DNA of 64,000 nt from Sordaria brevicollis (lineage: Eukaryota > Ascomycota > Sordariomycetes > Sordariales > Sordariaceae), in contig JAUTDP010000003.1 in NCBI GenBank assembly GCA_033439795.1, positions 930,001 to 994,000 on the forward strand, read 5' to 3'. Positions 20,110 to 33,436 of this stretch are shown piece after piece. Made by a program: the position numbers and the translations under genes. The notes under the pieces were generated by a model. That model ran no database searches, was not told the origin of the DNA, and worked only from the letters and a program-made list of their open reading frames with translations. How positions within the stretch are numbered: the stretch's first letter is position 1; each line of letters starts with the position of its first letter.

Positions 20110-22204
20110 TTAGCACATAAACCGATAAACTCTCTTCCACCTCGGCCACGTCATCCTCTCCTCCTTCTCCTGCGCCTTGATGATGCCCAGCCTTCCAAAA
20201 TCTCTCCGTCCCGTATCAACATCCATATCCTCGATCCTCACCACCCTGGTCTTGTAATACACTTTATGTACCACAGTAAACAGTAACACCACCGGAATCG
20301 CTAAGCAGCTCAAGAAGAAACTGCTTATCCTCTCCCTAATAGTCATCTTTTCGCCATCATCGATGGGGTCGATGGCTACCCAGATCTGTAGGACCAAGAC
20401 AAGGACGTTGAGGATGAAGCCGATCCACGAACCGATGACACCGCCCTGGGCGCGGAAGGCAATGTCTTGCACTGAGCGATGGTTATAGGCCCAGGCTTTG
20501 CGCAGACGGATGTGGGCGAGGCAGGTAGATGCCCAGGTGAAGATGGATGAAAGGCCTGAGATGGCGAGGAGCCAGTCGAAGATGCTGCTTTGGGAGGGAA
20601 CGTCGGCGAGATAGGCAAGGAGGCCGAAGGCCATGGTGATAATAATGGCTACCAGTGGTCGGCCGCGGCGGTCGACGTAGGCAAGAATGGCGGGGGCTTG
20701 ACCTAGTTCGGCCAGAGCTGCCAATGTGCGTGAGGAGCCGTAGACGGCTGAATTACCGACCGAGATAACAGAAATGAGAATAACGCCGTTCATAATGGAC
20801 GGGAGGACAGTAGCACCAGCTGATTCGATGGCAATGACGAAAGGAGAAGCGGAGGCATCGGCCACGTTTTTGGCACTGAGGAGCCTGGGGTTGTTGTAAG
20901 GGACAAGCAAACCAACGAGCGTCATGCTGACGATGTAAAAGAGCGAGATACGCCAGAAGACTTGCTTAATGGCGGTGGGCAGCGATTTGCGTGGGTTGGC
21001 CGTCTCAGCAGCTGCTAGGCCAACGAGTTCGGTACCGGCGAAGGCGAAGGCGGCGGTAACGAAGACCGAGCAGAGTCCTTTGAAGCCATTGTGGAAGGCA
21101 CCGGGGTCGGTCCAATATTTTCCACCAATGTAGCCTTCTTCGGGGGTGCCACCGATGTTGATCACGATACCTAGGAGGCTGGGCGGGTGTTAGTCGGGTA
21201 GTGTCTAGGTTGAGGGCATGTGTGGGGTTTGAACTCACATAAATCCAACCACAGCGGTAACCTTGACGATGGCAAAGATGAACTCTGCCTCGCCATAGCC
21301 TTTTGCGCCAAAAAGGTTGATGATGAAGATAACGACCAGGAACATGGACACAAATATGGCTTTGTGTAGTTCTGAATTCCAGTACCCTATTGTCATGGCG
21401 CCTGCCAATACTTCGAGTGGCAGAACCACGATCCACTGCAGAGCGTAGCTAGAGGAAAAGTCAGTCAATGTTTCCTTTCCTCTTGACGGAGACTCGGGGT
21501 TGCTCGACTCACTTCCATCCCATAGCAAATCCCCAACTTGGATCCAGGAACCTCGTCGAGAAAGCCGAGAACGATCCTGCCACGGGGAAAATAACCGCCA
21601 ACTCGCCTAATGCTTGTATCGTGCAAAACAGCATGACACCAATAATGAGGTATGCGATCAACACGCTGGCCGGCCCGCCTTCACTCAACGCCTTGCCTGA
21701 AGCAACGAACAATCCAGTTCCAATGGACCCTCCAATGGCAATCATCTGCAGATGCCGTCCCTTAAGCTCTCTGGCCAGCAGCGAGCTAGGCGTGTTCACT
21801 TTGCTGTTGCCCTGGCGCAAGTCGTAGTACCTCGTGCCGCCATGGTCACGCGAGACGCTGTGAGATGAATACCCATGGGAGCTGGTATTGTTGTCGTCGT
21901 CGAGATCGATATTGTCGTTGATGGTGCCGTCACCGCGGCGGAAGGAGTCCACGAAGCGGCTCATCTTGCCGTGAAAGCCTCCTCCTGAGCCGCCGCCACT
22001 CGTGGATTTTGAGCGGCCATGACTACCACCGGGTGAAGCATCGGCAAAGGACTTGGTCCGAGCAGAAGGAGAGACACCGCCGACGGTGAAGCTGCTTCCC
22101 TCGGCTATACTGCGCTGTCGACCACCACCGCCATTACCACTGATTCCGAGACCGTGAGAGTGTGAATAAGCGTTGAGCTCGATGTCCTGATCAAATCCCG
22201 TCAT
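20110..22204 (-). CDS. Amino acid permease (AAT/YAT family)
   Basis: A 656-aa plasma-membrane amino acid:H+ symporter. Exons are 22204-21513, 21448-21239 and 21178-20110; introns of 64 and 60 nt begin GTGAGT and both keep frame. The cytoplasmic N-terminus is long (about 150 residues), Ser/Gly-rich and probably regulatory. TM1 carries the diagnostic GGSIGTGLF, followed by FSTRFLDPSWGFAMGWNYALQW and PLEVLAG. Later landmarks are the AFAGTELVGLAAAE stretch, SVGNSAVYGSSRTL and FTWASTCLAHIRLRKAW. About twelve hydrophobic spans can be counted, and the C-terminal tail is short and basic. The closest recognised group is general or dicarboxylic amino acid permeases (Gap1/Dip5-like); substrate specificity cannot be read from the sequence. 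Confidence 0.93.
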
Positions 22205-25200
22205 GTTTGGAGAAGAAGATGGTCGTCGAATTGCTGGTTACATTGACACAGATGACGTGAGGGTTTCTTTCATAAGGAGTGTGTGTATGTAGTAACTGCT
22301 GTGAGAGAGGGTGTGAAGTCGAAAGTCGGTGGCGATATCAGAGACCAGTCGATATCGAAGGAGTGAGATATCTCTTGGTTCGACTCAGCTACGTGAGCCA
22401 CACTTGTTCACCGCAGGCTAGAACCTGATGAACGAGCAGGGCCGCTAGTAGTATAGGAAGGGGTCGAAGGTGCCTATGCAAGCTCTCTCAATGAAGGCTT
22501 GGCCGAAGAAGCACAATCGACCGATGGAAAGAAAGACGGAACAACGGAGGGGAAAGCAAAGAGACCCTGTTGTCGTAGTGTGGCACTACCTGTACCGTGA
22601 AAGATGGTGGGACGGCAGGACGGAAGGTAAAGTGATTCTTGTGCGTGGTTTCCGGTCTGGACCGCCCAAAAGGGTCTGGTTCCTGCGTCCAGGGGTGGAC
22701 CGAACTGACGGGATGGAGAAAGTTTCTCGTGAAAGTGACCTCTTAAGTAGAGTGGGATCAAGAAATATTGTAGGAGGGTGTCGGATGCTGGAAGAAAATG
22801 TAGTATATGCAGAGGGATTGTACAAGCAGGCAGGAAACAATGCTACCTCTTCATAGACAATGGGACGATGAACTCGGATATGCCCCCGCCAGTATATGCT
22901 GTGTCTGATCCTTGAGAAAATGAGAAAAAGGCTTTCTCGTCTTGGTGTTTGGCCCGCAACCAACAGAGACAAGTGAAGACAGAGACAGGACAAGCTCTGA
23001 CAGGAACTCCGTATGTTCCGTTGCGTGTATCCGGCCCGGCTTTGACTGAGGAAATCCGAGTTGACCCTGGCTTGGTCTTGTCTTGAACTCCGAGTGTCTC
23101 TTGGGGTCTTCTAGGTTCCCCTCCTTCCCAAGTCTTGACCTGGTCCCCCCTGCTGTGCGTCACTGGAGGCAAGACTGGGGGCAGTCTAGGTAGTCTAGCG
23201 GCGGACTGGGATGATTTCTGCATGTGTTATTTATTAGCATGGGCTCTGTTTTATCGCTGCCACGCGGTTGGTTGAACCTGTGAACTCTTTTCCACGGGAG
23301 CTTCCACAATGCTAGTGATGCCCAGAGAGGCCGGTCTGATGAAGCGAGCTGCGAGTCCTCTCACACCTTCACACCTCCTCTCCGGTGTTTTGCTCAGACG
23401 AGCTATTGCCCCTGAATATAGGGCTTGGGTGTGTGTGCCTTTGTTGGGTGGTGACTTATACTGCGGCACGGCAGGATTACGGGCCGTTGATTGTTGTCCA
23501 ATCTTTGGTTCTTCTTGGAAGAGAGAAAGCCGACACAGCCGACAGAGACAATTGAAAGTGAGCAGATGTAAGACGGCCGACTGACGGGACGGGCGAATGG
23601 CAAAGTTGCAATTTGGAAGAACAGGAAATCACTCGAAATTCTGAAAAATCCCACTGGAATCCCCCACACCAGCTCCAAGTTGCAAAGTTGCACCTGCTGC
23701 AGTGGAAAAAGTGAAGGAGCATTCCGCCCCCTTGTCCCAAATTGAATCTGTCCCGACACCATCCCCGACCTCGGCCAAAGCTCGCAAAGATGGCTCCACT
23801 CTGGACGCCCTGGCCCCACGGGATTGGCGCCAAGATCAGATTGAAGGTCTCCACTCTCACCTTAACAGAAGGTACAACCACAATGTCGCATTGTCACTGC
23901 ACTCACTGGAATGTCGCACAATGGCCCTTGATTTGAGGCTTTGAAGAGTTTCTGTCACAAGGGGACCTTCCCGCTTTGAGTTTCATCCTTCTTTCATCGA
24001 CCGACAGAAGCGATGATCAAGGGTCCGATATTGCCAGTCACTATGCGTGTCTGACATGTTTTAACTCTTTGATGGCCAGGCAGTTAGAGGTAGTCTGCCC
24101 GTCGCCCATTCATTGTGCGTGGTTGCTCGTTTCTGCGTTTGACAAGTGGAAATGGAAATCGGCGGGGAGATGCAATTTGGATAAGATACTCGCTGTGGAT
24201 ATCCCCTCAGACCCTTCTACAATTTCATCCCAATCGAAGGTCAGATAGGTAAGCACGGGATGGCGCTTGGTTGACGATGTACATCATCGCATGTGTTCAT
24301 CGCACCTGCCATGTTTGATGAACGCCACCAAGCCACTCGAATGGTGTTCCCTCGTGGCTGCCAGAGACTCCCAGTGGTTCGAAACCTTCCCGTCATCGCC
24401 CATCCTTTCGTTGAGGAAAGAACCAATTGAGTTCCTCCCAAAGAACTTTATCTCTTGCTGGAGTGTCTCATTGAGGAGGCAATGGCGATCCTATCGTGAT
24501 GGGTGGATTCCATCATATCCATGAAGATTGAAGAGTGCTGCAGTGCCTGTGAGTGGGAATCGCCGTGGTTGCGTTGAGGGAAAATCAGTGGGGGTCGATA
24601 GACCCTCGAACCCTGTGGGACTCTGAGCTTGTCGGCGACCGGGGGGCCCCGAGGGTCTTTTATCAACGCCCATTCGACAACGACAGCGCTACGACCAGAC
24701 CATCGTGAGCACGTCAGTTTCGTGTCCTTTTTGGCGTCGTTTCGCCGGTCATTAGTTTTTTCTTTGGCGTCGGCTTTTGGGGCTTCTAGTCAGCGGAAAT
24801 AACCACCTCTCTGTTTTTGTCTCGGTCCGGCTGAGCGGGGCCGAGGAACAAGACGGACACGGCCCCGGACAGGAGGCCCCATTCTGCCACGAGGGATAGC
24901 GATTGAGGTGGTGAAGCCGATAACGGGAAGCTACCTCTGGGCAACGAGGTCCGTTCGCTCTCACTTCGCAATGCCCCTTGTGCTTGGAAGCACACAATCA
25001 CCACTGCACTAAGACCTTGGCATCAAACGCAACCACGTTTCCGAGTTCCTCACGGAGCACCTCCGAGGAAGAGACCAAGACAATGACCTGGCCCTTGTTC
25101 AATAACACAACGAAGCCACCAAGAACACCAAGACCGACGATATCTGACGGCGCTGACCTCTAAACACTACAGTTCCAGTTCTACTACCGACGAAGCGAAC

Positions 25201-26042
25201 AAGAGAACCCACAGAAGGTCCGAGCAACGAAAGACCGATGGAACTGGATTCGGTAAGTAATCGGCCTCGGACACCCTCAAATTCTCCAACGGCTCGAACG
25301 GCTGAAGATAGTACACGGTATAGAGGTAAGCACTTATTCTCTTTCTTTTCTTCTCCCTATTCCCACCAAGGGTCATTCATCCGGTATTACATAAATGCAA
25401 AGCCCAGTAGCCCACAAGCCAAGCCAAGCCACTCGCGCGACGGAACCGAAGACAATATACCATGGATCAACCACGAGGCCGGTCGAACGGTCGGTATGTG
25501 GAGGCGGACGGTTCGGTTTGGTACGATAAAACGGTTTTCATTTTCTCTGGTACGACGGCGGCACGCTGGGCGGTGCAAATGGCCTGTCTGTCCCCCTCCC
25601 TTCCATCGCATTGCCTTTCTTTCCCCTTGATTGCTTTCACCGTCACTCCGCAGTTTTTAATTTAATCGTGCCGTTGTCGGTGGCTCGGCAATGCCCCTCC
25701 CGAGGTCAATGCGTGTCTTTCACGCAGGTTTGGCAGTTTGACTGCGAGGGGCCGTTGAAAGGATGAAAGGTTTAGACGAGGGCAAGAACTGCGAAGTAGC
25801 AGCGCTCATCTTGGTCGTCATCTGACACCGAGTATGCCATTTCGCATTGTCAAATAACAAACTTTCACGATCATAGTGACGAGCTTGAAAACTTCATATG
25901 GCAGGAAACAAATGCAATGAAGCCGCTTCTTTATACGCTGGTATTAAGCAAAAAGAGAAAAACACTAGAGAAGGTATCCAATTAAATCCACCCATCGTCA
26001 TCATGTAGTACATGCTTCATCGTCCTGTAGTGTAAAACATCA
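22205..26042. other. Long intergenic region (3.8 kb)
   Basis: Holds the permease promoter and probably other regulatory sequence. No frame has recognisable protein content. Around 25237-25350 a short ATG frame meets two good-looking GTAAG donors (25254 and 25327), so an unannotated spliced or noncoding transcript is possible, but no acceptor exon could be supported. Confidence 0.45.
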
Positions 26043-27634
26043 TCAAGCATCCTCCTCATTGCCCGGCAAACTCCTCAACAACTTTGTCGTGCCTCTCGCC
26101 ACACCTCTCTCCCCAGCCGCCACGATCCTCGGCGCCTCTCTAGGGATTTGAGGGTGATGATGACTTCCATACGGACTCTGCGGCACTCTCCCACCATCAT
26201 GCTGCGCTTTCAAATCGTCCTCATTAGCATCAGTGACCGTGACGCTGATCTCCGTCGTCTTCATCACCGTGCCAAAGTACATGGCTTGACCAATGCCAGG
26301 TTTCGGGATAAGTGACTCTTGCGAATCTCTCTCCCTCGGCTTTGCACCAGTGAGATTTCCATTGCTAGAAGCCACGCTATCGCGCGCTTCTTCCTGTCCG
26401 TGCATGTGGTGATGGTTTCCATTTCCATCATGCCCATGTCCATCGTGTTCGGTATGATTAGTGCTAGCAATCGTCCCGTTACTCCCAATAGTATCGGTAC
26501 GGATAATAATGCCAGCTTTGTTATCGCTTCCGGCCGCCGCCGAAACACCATAACTTCCAACCCCCATGATGCTGCCCCGCTTATCATTATTCGTCCTCTC
26601 TGCGAACGAGTTCATGGTCGTCGTCCCGTTACCAGGTTTTAGGGAGCCAGTCTTTTTGTCCCTTGCATAAGCGTCGGCCGGGGAGATGTACTGCTTAAAC
26701 CGCTTCTTTTTGGGGCCCGTGTCGCGAACAAAGGTTCCCAGGGCAATGGCGTTGTTGACGAATGTGGCGACCAAAATCTCCACGCTGGCCCACATGGTTC
26801 GGGTGCCTTGGTAGCCCTTTTCGTTGAGGATGTCAGGGACGCGGTAGAGGGTGATGGCGACGGTGCACAAGCCCAGGCAGAAAAGCGAGACCAGGAGGAC
26901 TTTGCGCTTGAGCTTGATGCGCGATTGGATTAGGATCGGGATGGGGAAGACGACCAGAAGCAAATCGGTGAGGATGGAGCAGGCTGCTACGACCAACATG
27001 TGGGCGTAGGATTGCCGGCATTGGCCGCCCGGATCGGGCGAGACTTGCCAGTAGTGGGTGACGGGGAAACATTCGGAGAGGTTGCTGATGAAGCAGGCGA
27101 TGAAAGTTAGGCCGATGGTGATTTGCAGGAAGCGCAGGGTGAGGTTGTATTTGGATTTGCCGGCGGTGCCAACGAGGCGGTTGAAGAAGAGCAGAGTGAT
27201 GGTTTTGAGGGTCCATAGTCTGCCCGGTTGTGATGATTAGCTTTCATGTTTTCCTAGTTCCACGCTGGTAAAGCAGGTCATGAAACATACGTAGTAAAGT
27301 AAAAGAATCTCGTAGCCAAAACAAGCCTGCTTCCAATCACTCGCCTATCCATAGACTTCTGTGAAAGATGGACCCCATCATCGTTCACAAGCTCGACGTT
27401 GTTGGTGCCGTATACAAGAACCACATGCACACATGCAATCCGGAGGTACATGGGGATCAGGGCGAAGGCGGCGATCTTGTCTTCGAGAAACAGCTTTTCC
27501 ATGCGCACATAGCGTCCAAGCACACGAAGAATGATGACGGCGGTGCAGAAGAGCGTGAGCCACCAGCTCACGAGCAGGATTGGTTTGTCGTCACTGAACG
27601 GCCGCACGGCCGGTGGATCTGTGTAGAGAGCCAT
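26043..27634 (-). CDS. Fungal rhodopsin-domain (SAT4/PTH11-type) integral membrane protein
   Basis: A 506-aa seven-transmembrane-type protein. Exons are 27634-27291 and 27219-26043; the 71-nt intron (GTATGT...GGGCAG) joins in frame. Hydrophobic spans begin at LLVSWWLTLFCTAVIILRV, and the family landmarks are present: RFFYFTTLWTLKTITLLFFNR, the CFPVTHYW...PGGQC loop, then SILTDLLLVVFPIPIL and the Lys/Arg-rich loop RIKLKRK before VLLVSLFCLGL. The C-terminal 200 residues are hydrophilic, with His/Gly-rich and Ser-rich parts. PTH11-like members are proposed G-protein-coupled receptors in fungi; the signal sensed here is unknown. Classification rests on motif pattern rather than a search. Confidence 0.85.
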
Positions 27635-30600
27635 TATCTATCTGGCTCAAAAAGAATTGTGGTGGTATGTGTTAGTTATGGCATAGTCATTGGGACTAGC
27701 CCTCGTCGAGTGAGTGAGTGATTGTATCGGTCCCGTCGAATATGGTGGTGATAGCGAAGGAGTGATGAGCTGGGGTAAGGTAGGTGTAAAGAAAGAATAG
27801 ACAAAGTTTCTTGTCAACCAGCTCTGGTGGTTTGTGATGGTGTGTATCACGCCGTGTGTGTGTAAGTCCAGTCGTCCAGAAGGTGAGGTTCAATATCCAC
27901 TGCTCACAAAGAGTGAGCCAGAAGAGGCCCAGTGAACCGAAGATGAAAGACCATGGTTGTTTGACTGGCTAGAAGTGTTGATGAGGATCGGGGATGGGAG
28001 CTCTTTCGCCTCCAAAGAAAGAGAGTTGCATTTTCGTCCATGGTGGTTCGAGAAAAGCCCGGCCGGGGTATAGTACTTTTTCCCATAAGACTGCCCCAAA
28101 AAGCCAAGTTGATTGGGCCCCTCACCCGGCGCCGGAACCACTAATTCAAAGACATATTTTGCGGGCACAATGCTCATCATTCTACCAGAAAGGGTGGTCC
28201 AACCCGAGTTACCGAAGACGGCTTGGATCCGGTCGAACGAGGGAGTGTCTTTCTCTTGCAGTGTTCGGTGCTGATGCGGCCTGTGACTGGCTAGAACTGT
28301 CTAACCCGATATTCCCTAGCCATTTCCCTACTGGCCTATCTTGCAGTCGAAAGTACTAGCATTGTAGCATCGAGCCGGAGCCAAGTCCCATCATGTTATG
28401 GAGTCCAGTTCACAACCCATGCTGACGAATCTCAATCAATGATGTGCCTCGGGGTGGTCCTGGCGGTGCACTGCACTAACATCGTGATGAGCTACCCTCC
28501 ATCATCCACTTGGATTTTTGAATTGAGAATTATAGAAAATCCATGATAAGGTGGTATCTTGATTCGTTCCGTTTCGGTGGCTCTGGCTTTGGTTCCTGAC
28601 ATGAACCAAACGTTGAGGGCCCCTGTCTTTGCATCTCGGACAGACAACAGGGCATCATGCATTCCCGGAACGCTCCCCATATTGTTGCGCACAATGCAGT
28701 GTGGTTAGCATTGATGGCATCCAGAAGCTCCAGGTCTCACATGGAAATATTGTAATGCTACCTGCCCCTGCGTTTTAGATGACTTCTACCACACCCGAGA
28801 AGTGTCTGGCTTGGTGGTACAGTAGTCATGTAGTTGACTCGGATCCGGTCGGAATACCTCCTCGTTGTCGCCTTCGGATTGTGGCTGGGGCCTGGCCGTT
28901 ACGCGGTTCCAGAGGGTCGAGTACATGTAATGTCGTACCGGACCTGACATTGATCAGTCTTGAATAATGACTTTGAAGCCGCTACCGCTCGTCCGGGTGC
29001 GAATAAAACGACCGACGTTACGCCTGGCGTGGTTTTTTGAGTTCCGAGAAATGTGTGGTTGCAAAGTTGTGATGCAGTTGCAGTTTGGGCGGGAAGCGCT
29101 CAGACCCTCTCAGTCCTGGCCCGGGCTCACGTTCCGATCACGGGCTCTTGGCAGGCAACGCAGCACACGTTTTGCCGAGACCCGGATCATCGCCGGCCGG
29201 CAAAAGAAGGGTCTCGCTCTCAATTGCATGTCTGTCGCGATTCCCTCCTCACGACGAGAGCGCATCATGGAATTTGGGCAGGCGTCAGCCGCCTTTCCAG
29301 AGGATTTTTCGTGTGCCGCTCTGTTTCTTCGAAACTTGCGAGCTTCCCCTTTTCTCGTTCCGCAAGTTTCACTCAACCACCATTCTACCAATTTCTTGGC
29401 TCGTCTTGTTAACTGTGTTCTGAATCCTCCAAGTTCACGATCTCGATACCAAAAGAAGGCCCGACGACAGCAACCGGCGACCGAAGATAAGACTACCTCC
29501 CCTGCGTCCACTTTCCATCCGAGGCAGCAAGGAAAACCCCAAGAACAGTAGAGACGGCCCCTCCTCTGTCATCGCCGTCGGCTGCTCGTCATCGGGCTGA
29601 AACACCAAACGTGGAAAAGAAGCAAAGACACCCATCAGAGCAACCCCACGATATCCCGTCCAGGCATTCCACGCGAAGCACCAGGGCGCCATTCAACACA
29701 GCTCTGATTGCACTAACAGCACTAACAAAGACCGACTAACAGGGGCTTAGGGACCACACCACAACCCCCCGCGTTCAGCACTCGGCGCCGAGCCCCGTAA
29801 TCAGCATAGGCTCCGTATCAAACAGGGGTTCCGCACCAGTGCTGACACTAACACACGACACAAAACATCAACAGGCGACTCTTATCGCTCGAGGACCTGC
29901 AGTCGAGGTTGAGTTGGGGATGGGAGGGGAGGTAGGTAATCTCGCAATCTCGGCCGGCTTGACTTTGTGCGGGCGCCGGGTAGGCAGTGCAATCACATGC
30001 AAAGTTGCAAAGCAGACGGCACATGGAAGGTTCCACGAAGCCAGGCCGCTGGAAGGTGAGGTCGGAATACACCTGCCCGGATCGTCAGGGTCTGGTTCAT
30101 GGTGATGATAGTCACAGGCATTCCCCAGAATCTCGAAGAGAAAAACGAATGTTGCCAAGAGAAAGGGCGACGTTCAACGAGGTGTCGAGTTTGGTAGACT
30201 TGGTTCGAGCGTTTGGCTCTTCTGTTCGTCACCCTCTGTTTCTTCAACACTGGTTCTGAAAAGCGATTTCCTATCGTCTACTAGTACCAGCTTCTGACAT
30301 CTCGTATTTCACGCACCACGGACAGTGTCCTTCTCAAGGTTGACGGTACGATCACCATACCAGTCGTTGAAGGGTGGTTTCAGTCATCCTGGAAGAAATG
30401 CGGCGCCAAGTGGCAATCATATACGCAGTGGCCGAGGATGAAATGAAGCTTTGTGTTCCAAGTGTCATACAAGAGAACACACGCAGGATAATAGACACAA
30501 AGAGTGCGAGGTCCGCTAGCAACTGGGACGAGATCAAAGACCCAGGAGGTGGCCTGCTTTCTCTTGAGTAGATGAGATCTTGTACGGCTGCAGAGCATTC

Positions 30601-31203
30601 TCATTACTCATAAGCGAGAACCACAATCACCACACTTTCGTGCCTGTCCAAGTACTATGGCAGGTCCAATTGTCTACGTTCATAGTCCAACCTTTCGTTG
30701 CTCGTGTTTGGTGGAGTTGCTGGCATTATAACCAGATCTGTGAGAGTGTCTAGTAACCAATTTCTTCCCTAAAACCAGTGGGATTTGCGCCGGAAGTACG
30801 TGGTCTAGCTATTGTGAGTTTTCTTCGGCCCAGTGCCATCCTTCATTCATGAAGAGCGGCGGATGACATCAGATTGTTGTATCTGGATATGCGCATGTTG
30901 TTGATCACGGTGAGATTGGGCCATGATTCTGAGGAAGGAGTCTACATCTACCTCTCCATTGGCAGCGAGATTAGATCATCTATGTTTCAATCGCTCATAT
31001 TCCTAAAAGCATAACACTTCTCAGCATCACCCTCCCATTTGTATATGCTACCAAACCCCGTTTCCGTTTTCCAGCTCATGATTACCCACTGAAGACTTGT
31101 ATTCAAAACCATATGTTTCCCTTCCTTTCCTAATCCTTGTGGATTGTTTCAGACGACATGACCAACGGTCAGTAGCCCTCCCTTCTTTCACTCCTGTACT
31201 TGA
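27635..31203. other. Intergenic region (3.6 kb), no gene seen
   Basis: Promoter side of the rhodopsin-domain gene followed by sequence without recognisable coding signal on either strand. Several short overlapping frames near 28.9-29.6 kb and 29.8-30.3 kb lack domain content and good splice partners. Confidence 0.45.
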
Positions 31204-32545
31204 TCACCAATATCTCTCCGTCGGCGCTCGCATCCCGTGTGCCTGGCCCACGAGCGAGTCTGGATCGGTAGCGACACAGTATTGCTCATGAGTGCCCCCG
31301 ATTCCTAGCAGTTCAGGGATGTTTGTCGAGTCACCGCCGCCGTCTATTAAACGCAACGCCGTATGATATACCCGGTAGCCTTCATAGGCGCGATAAGGCC
31401 TCGTGGCCAACTCTTCGGTGGTCAGGTTGATTACCACGCTGTGTATACACATGCCGCTTCCCCCGGCCGCACCCGGTCCAGTCGCCCTTGGATGCGGGCA
31501 GCCCGTGACTAAAGGGAGGTTTGTTGCTTTTGGAAACAACACTTCCTTCACGGCGTAGATGGAGCAACGCCACGGACATTCGTGTACGGTTCCCACCTCC
31601 ATGATGCGGTGAGTAGGATGGAATATTACTTCCTGGGTAGGAGTGGTTCCCTGGTTGACAGCGGTGCCGTTTTCGTGAGCCACAACAGGCGATGGGAGTG
31701 GTTCGCATGGTCTGTTGGGGTTCGCTCCGTTCGCCAGAAGACGTTGGGTGATGCGCGGGAAAGCCGCCTTGGCCGCGATGTGCAGGGCCTCGTCCTTGGT
31801 GAACTGCAAAGCCTCTGGATGAAGCCCCTTTGCAATCGTGCGGATACACTTCGACCAGGCGAACGTTCGCAGAGGAGAGAGTTGCGTGAGAAGGTTAATC
31901 TCCGTCGAGTCATCCATGTGGTACATATAAGCGAGGACCTTGGGGGCATCGCCCTGGGTGGCGAGGCCAACGTACGTGAAATGTTTCGCCAGGAAGAATT
32001 GTAGGTGCGACCAGTGAGAGTTGACCGTCCCCACGTTTCCGTCGGGAAGGAAAGGGATGGCTTCGTGGAGTGGTATCTCGAAGTAGCGGCGGAAGTGGGG
32101 TGTCTTTCCTATTATTCTGTGTCGGTGGCGGTCGCCTCGTTAGCCTCTGTACTAGAGGTGGGAATTTGGGTGTCAAGGTACGACAGCTTGTCGAGCCCAG
32201 CACGGACATGAGGGAAATAGAGGGTTTAAGGACGGGAACTTACTCATAAGGCTTGAAAGCCACTGGCCGATCGTTCTCCTCGTCGCACGCGTTGACGTGG
32301 AGGAACTCCTCGAACAGCTCGACGGAGTCATACCGCACGGCGTTAATGAACATTTGTAGGAGGCGCCAGTCTCGGCGAGGGCCAACTTCCTTTGGTACGT
32401 GCTGTCGCACGAATTCGTCGTGGAGCTCCTGGTGGTGATCCCTGCTAACTTGCATGAGAGAGACGAAGTCCTCAGTCGGAAGGAAGCTGACCACGTTGGA
32501 GACGATATACCATGGGAGGCGCTCGAGGATGGGGATGAGAGGCAT
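31204..32545 (-). CDS. F-box protein with ankyrin-like repeat
   Basis: A 404-aa protein. Exons are 32545-32244 and 32116-31204; the intron has donor GTAAGT, branch GGCTAAC and acceptor CACAG, and joins GA to A in frame. The N-terminus (LERLPWYIVSNVVSFLPTEDFVSLMQVSR) is a good F-box, suggesting an SCF ubiquitin-ligase substrate receptor. Around two thirds of the way in, EALHIAAKAAFPRITQRLLANGANPNRP resembles one ankyrin repeat, so substrate binding may be by a short ankyrin-like domain. The remainder is Cys/Pro/Gly-containing and not recognised. The F-box call is family knowledge; the target is unknown. Confidence 0.75.
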
Positions 32546-33436
32546 GGTGTCGATGGCTGGAGGATGTTTAGTGGATAGTCGGATATAAAAGTGAGGAGGT
32601 GCGTATGATGCTAGACCAGGGCAGGAAGACGACGCAAAGCGGTTGAGAATGGTGATTCAGACGCCGTGGCGCGAGTTCCGGGCTGTTTGTGGAGGGGAAA
32701 ACAGTGTACAAATATTTGCGGGTGGTCGATTGGTCGATGACGAAAATTTGTGTGTCGAAAATGGAGGAAGAAAGCAGATATAGTTTGGCGACCAGAGGGG
32801 TATTTAGAGTAGGTGGGTGCTGACAGAAATGTTTGAAAATTTGACCAGCGTCGGGTAGCGAATGGTGTTTTTATTCACAGACCAACTTGGGGGTACTCTC
32901 CTCGAGAGCAAGCATCATCCAACACGTCGTTTGTGTCAGGGCCGAGAAGACGAGTGAAGGGAAGTATGTGGAGTTGAGTAGAACCAAAGGGCATTAGGAG
33001 GAACCCGAATTTTGCTCATGTTACTGGAACTCCCAAGCATCGAGGGTGAGGGGTTTCCAGTTCCATCGCTTTCTAGCCTTGCTCCAGGGACATGCTCTGT
33101 TACGTCTCCATCCCTGGAACTAAAGCTTTCGTCTTGCTCATCAAGTGAAGCGTCTGTGACTGCCCGTGTGAAGGGTTTATCGTAGTTAGTGAAATGTCGG
33201 TCATCGAAAACGTGGCTGGAGGAGAAGCACCACAAGGAAAAGCATCTGAGGATGGAATACACTGACCTTACACTTCTGGATCGGGTTTCTACCCCATGTT
33301 TCTACCCCTTGTTTTTATATCTTTCCTCCCATGCCATCAAGGACCACTGGCTCATACCTTTCTCTTTCCCATCTTCTTCAGCCATCCACAAGGTACCGTA
33401 TCTACCTATCCGGAAGATACTTTGATCTTGGCACTC
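32546..33436. other. Intergenic, F-box gene promoter side
   Basis: Lies between the start of the F-box gene and the 3' end of the CaaX-protein gene. No gene was found; a CTT microsatellite begins at the right edge, inside the next coding region. Confidence 0.5.

Noticed and set aside
28967..29551. 194-codon plus-strand frame
   Set aside because: No domain-like sequence, overlapping open frames on both strands and no supporting splice context.
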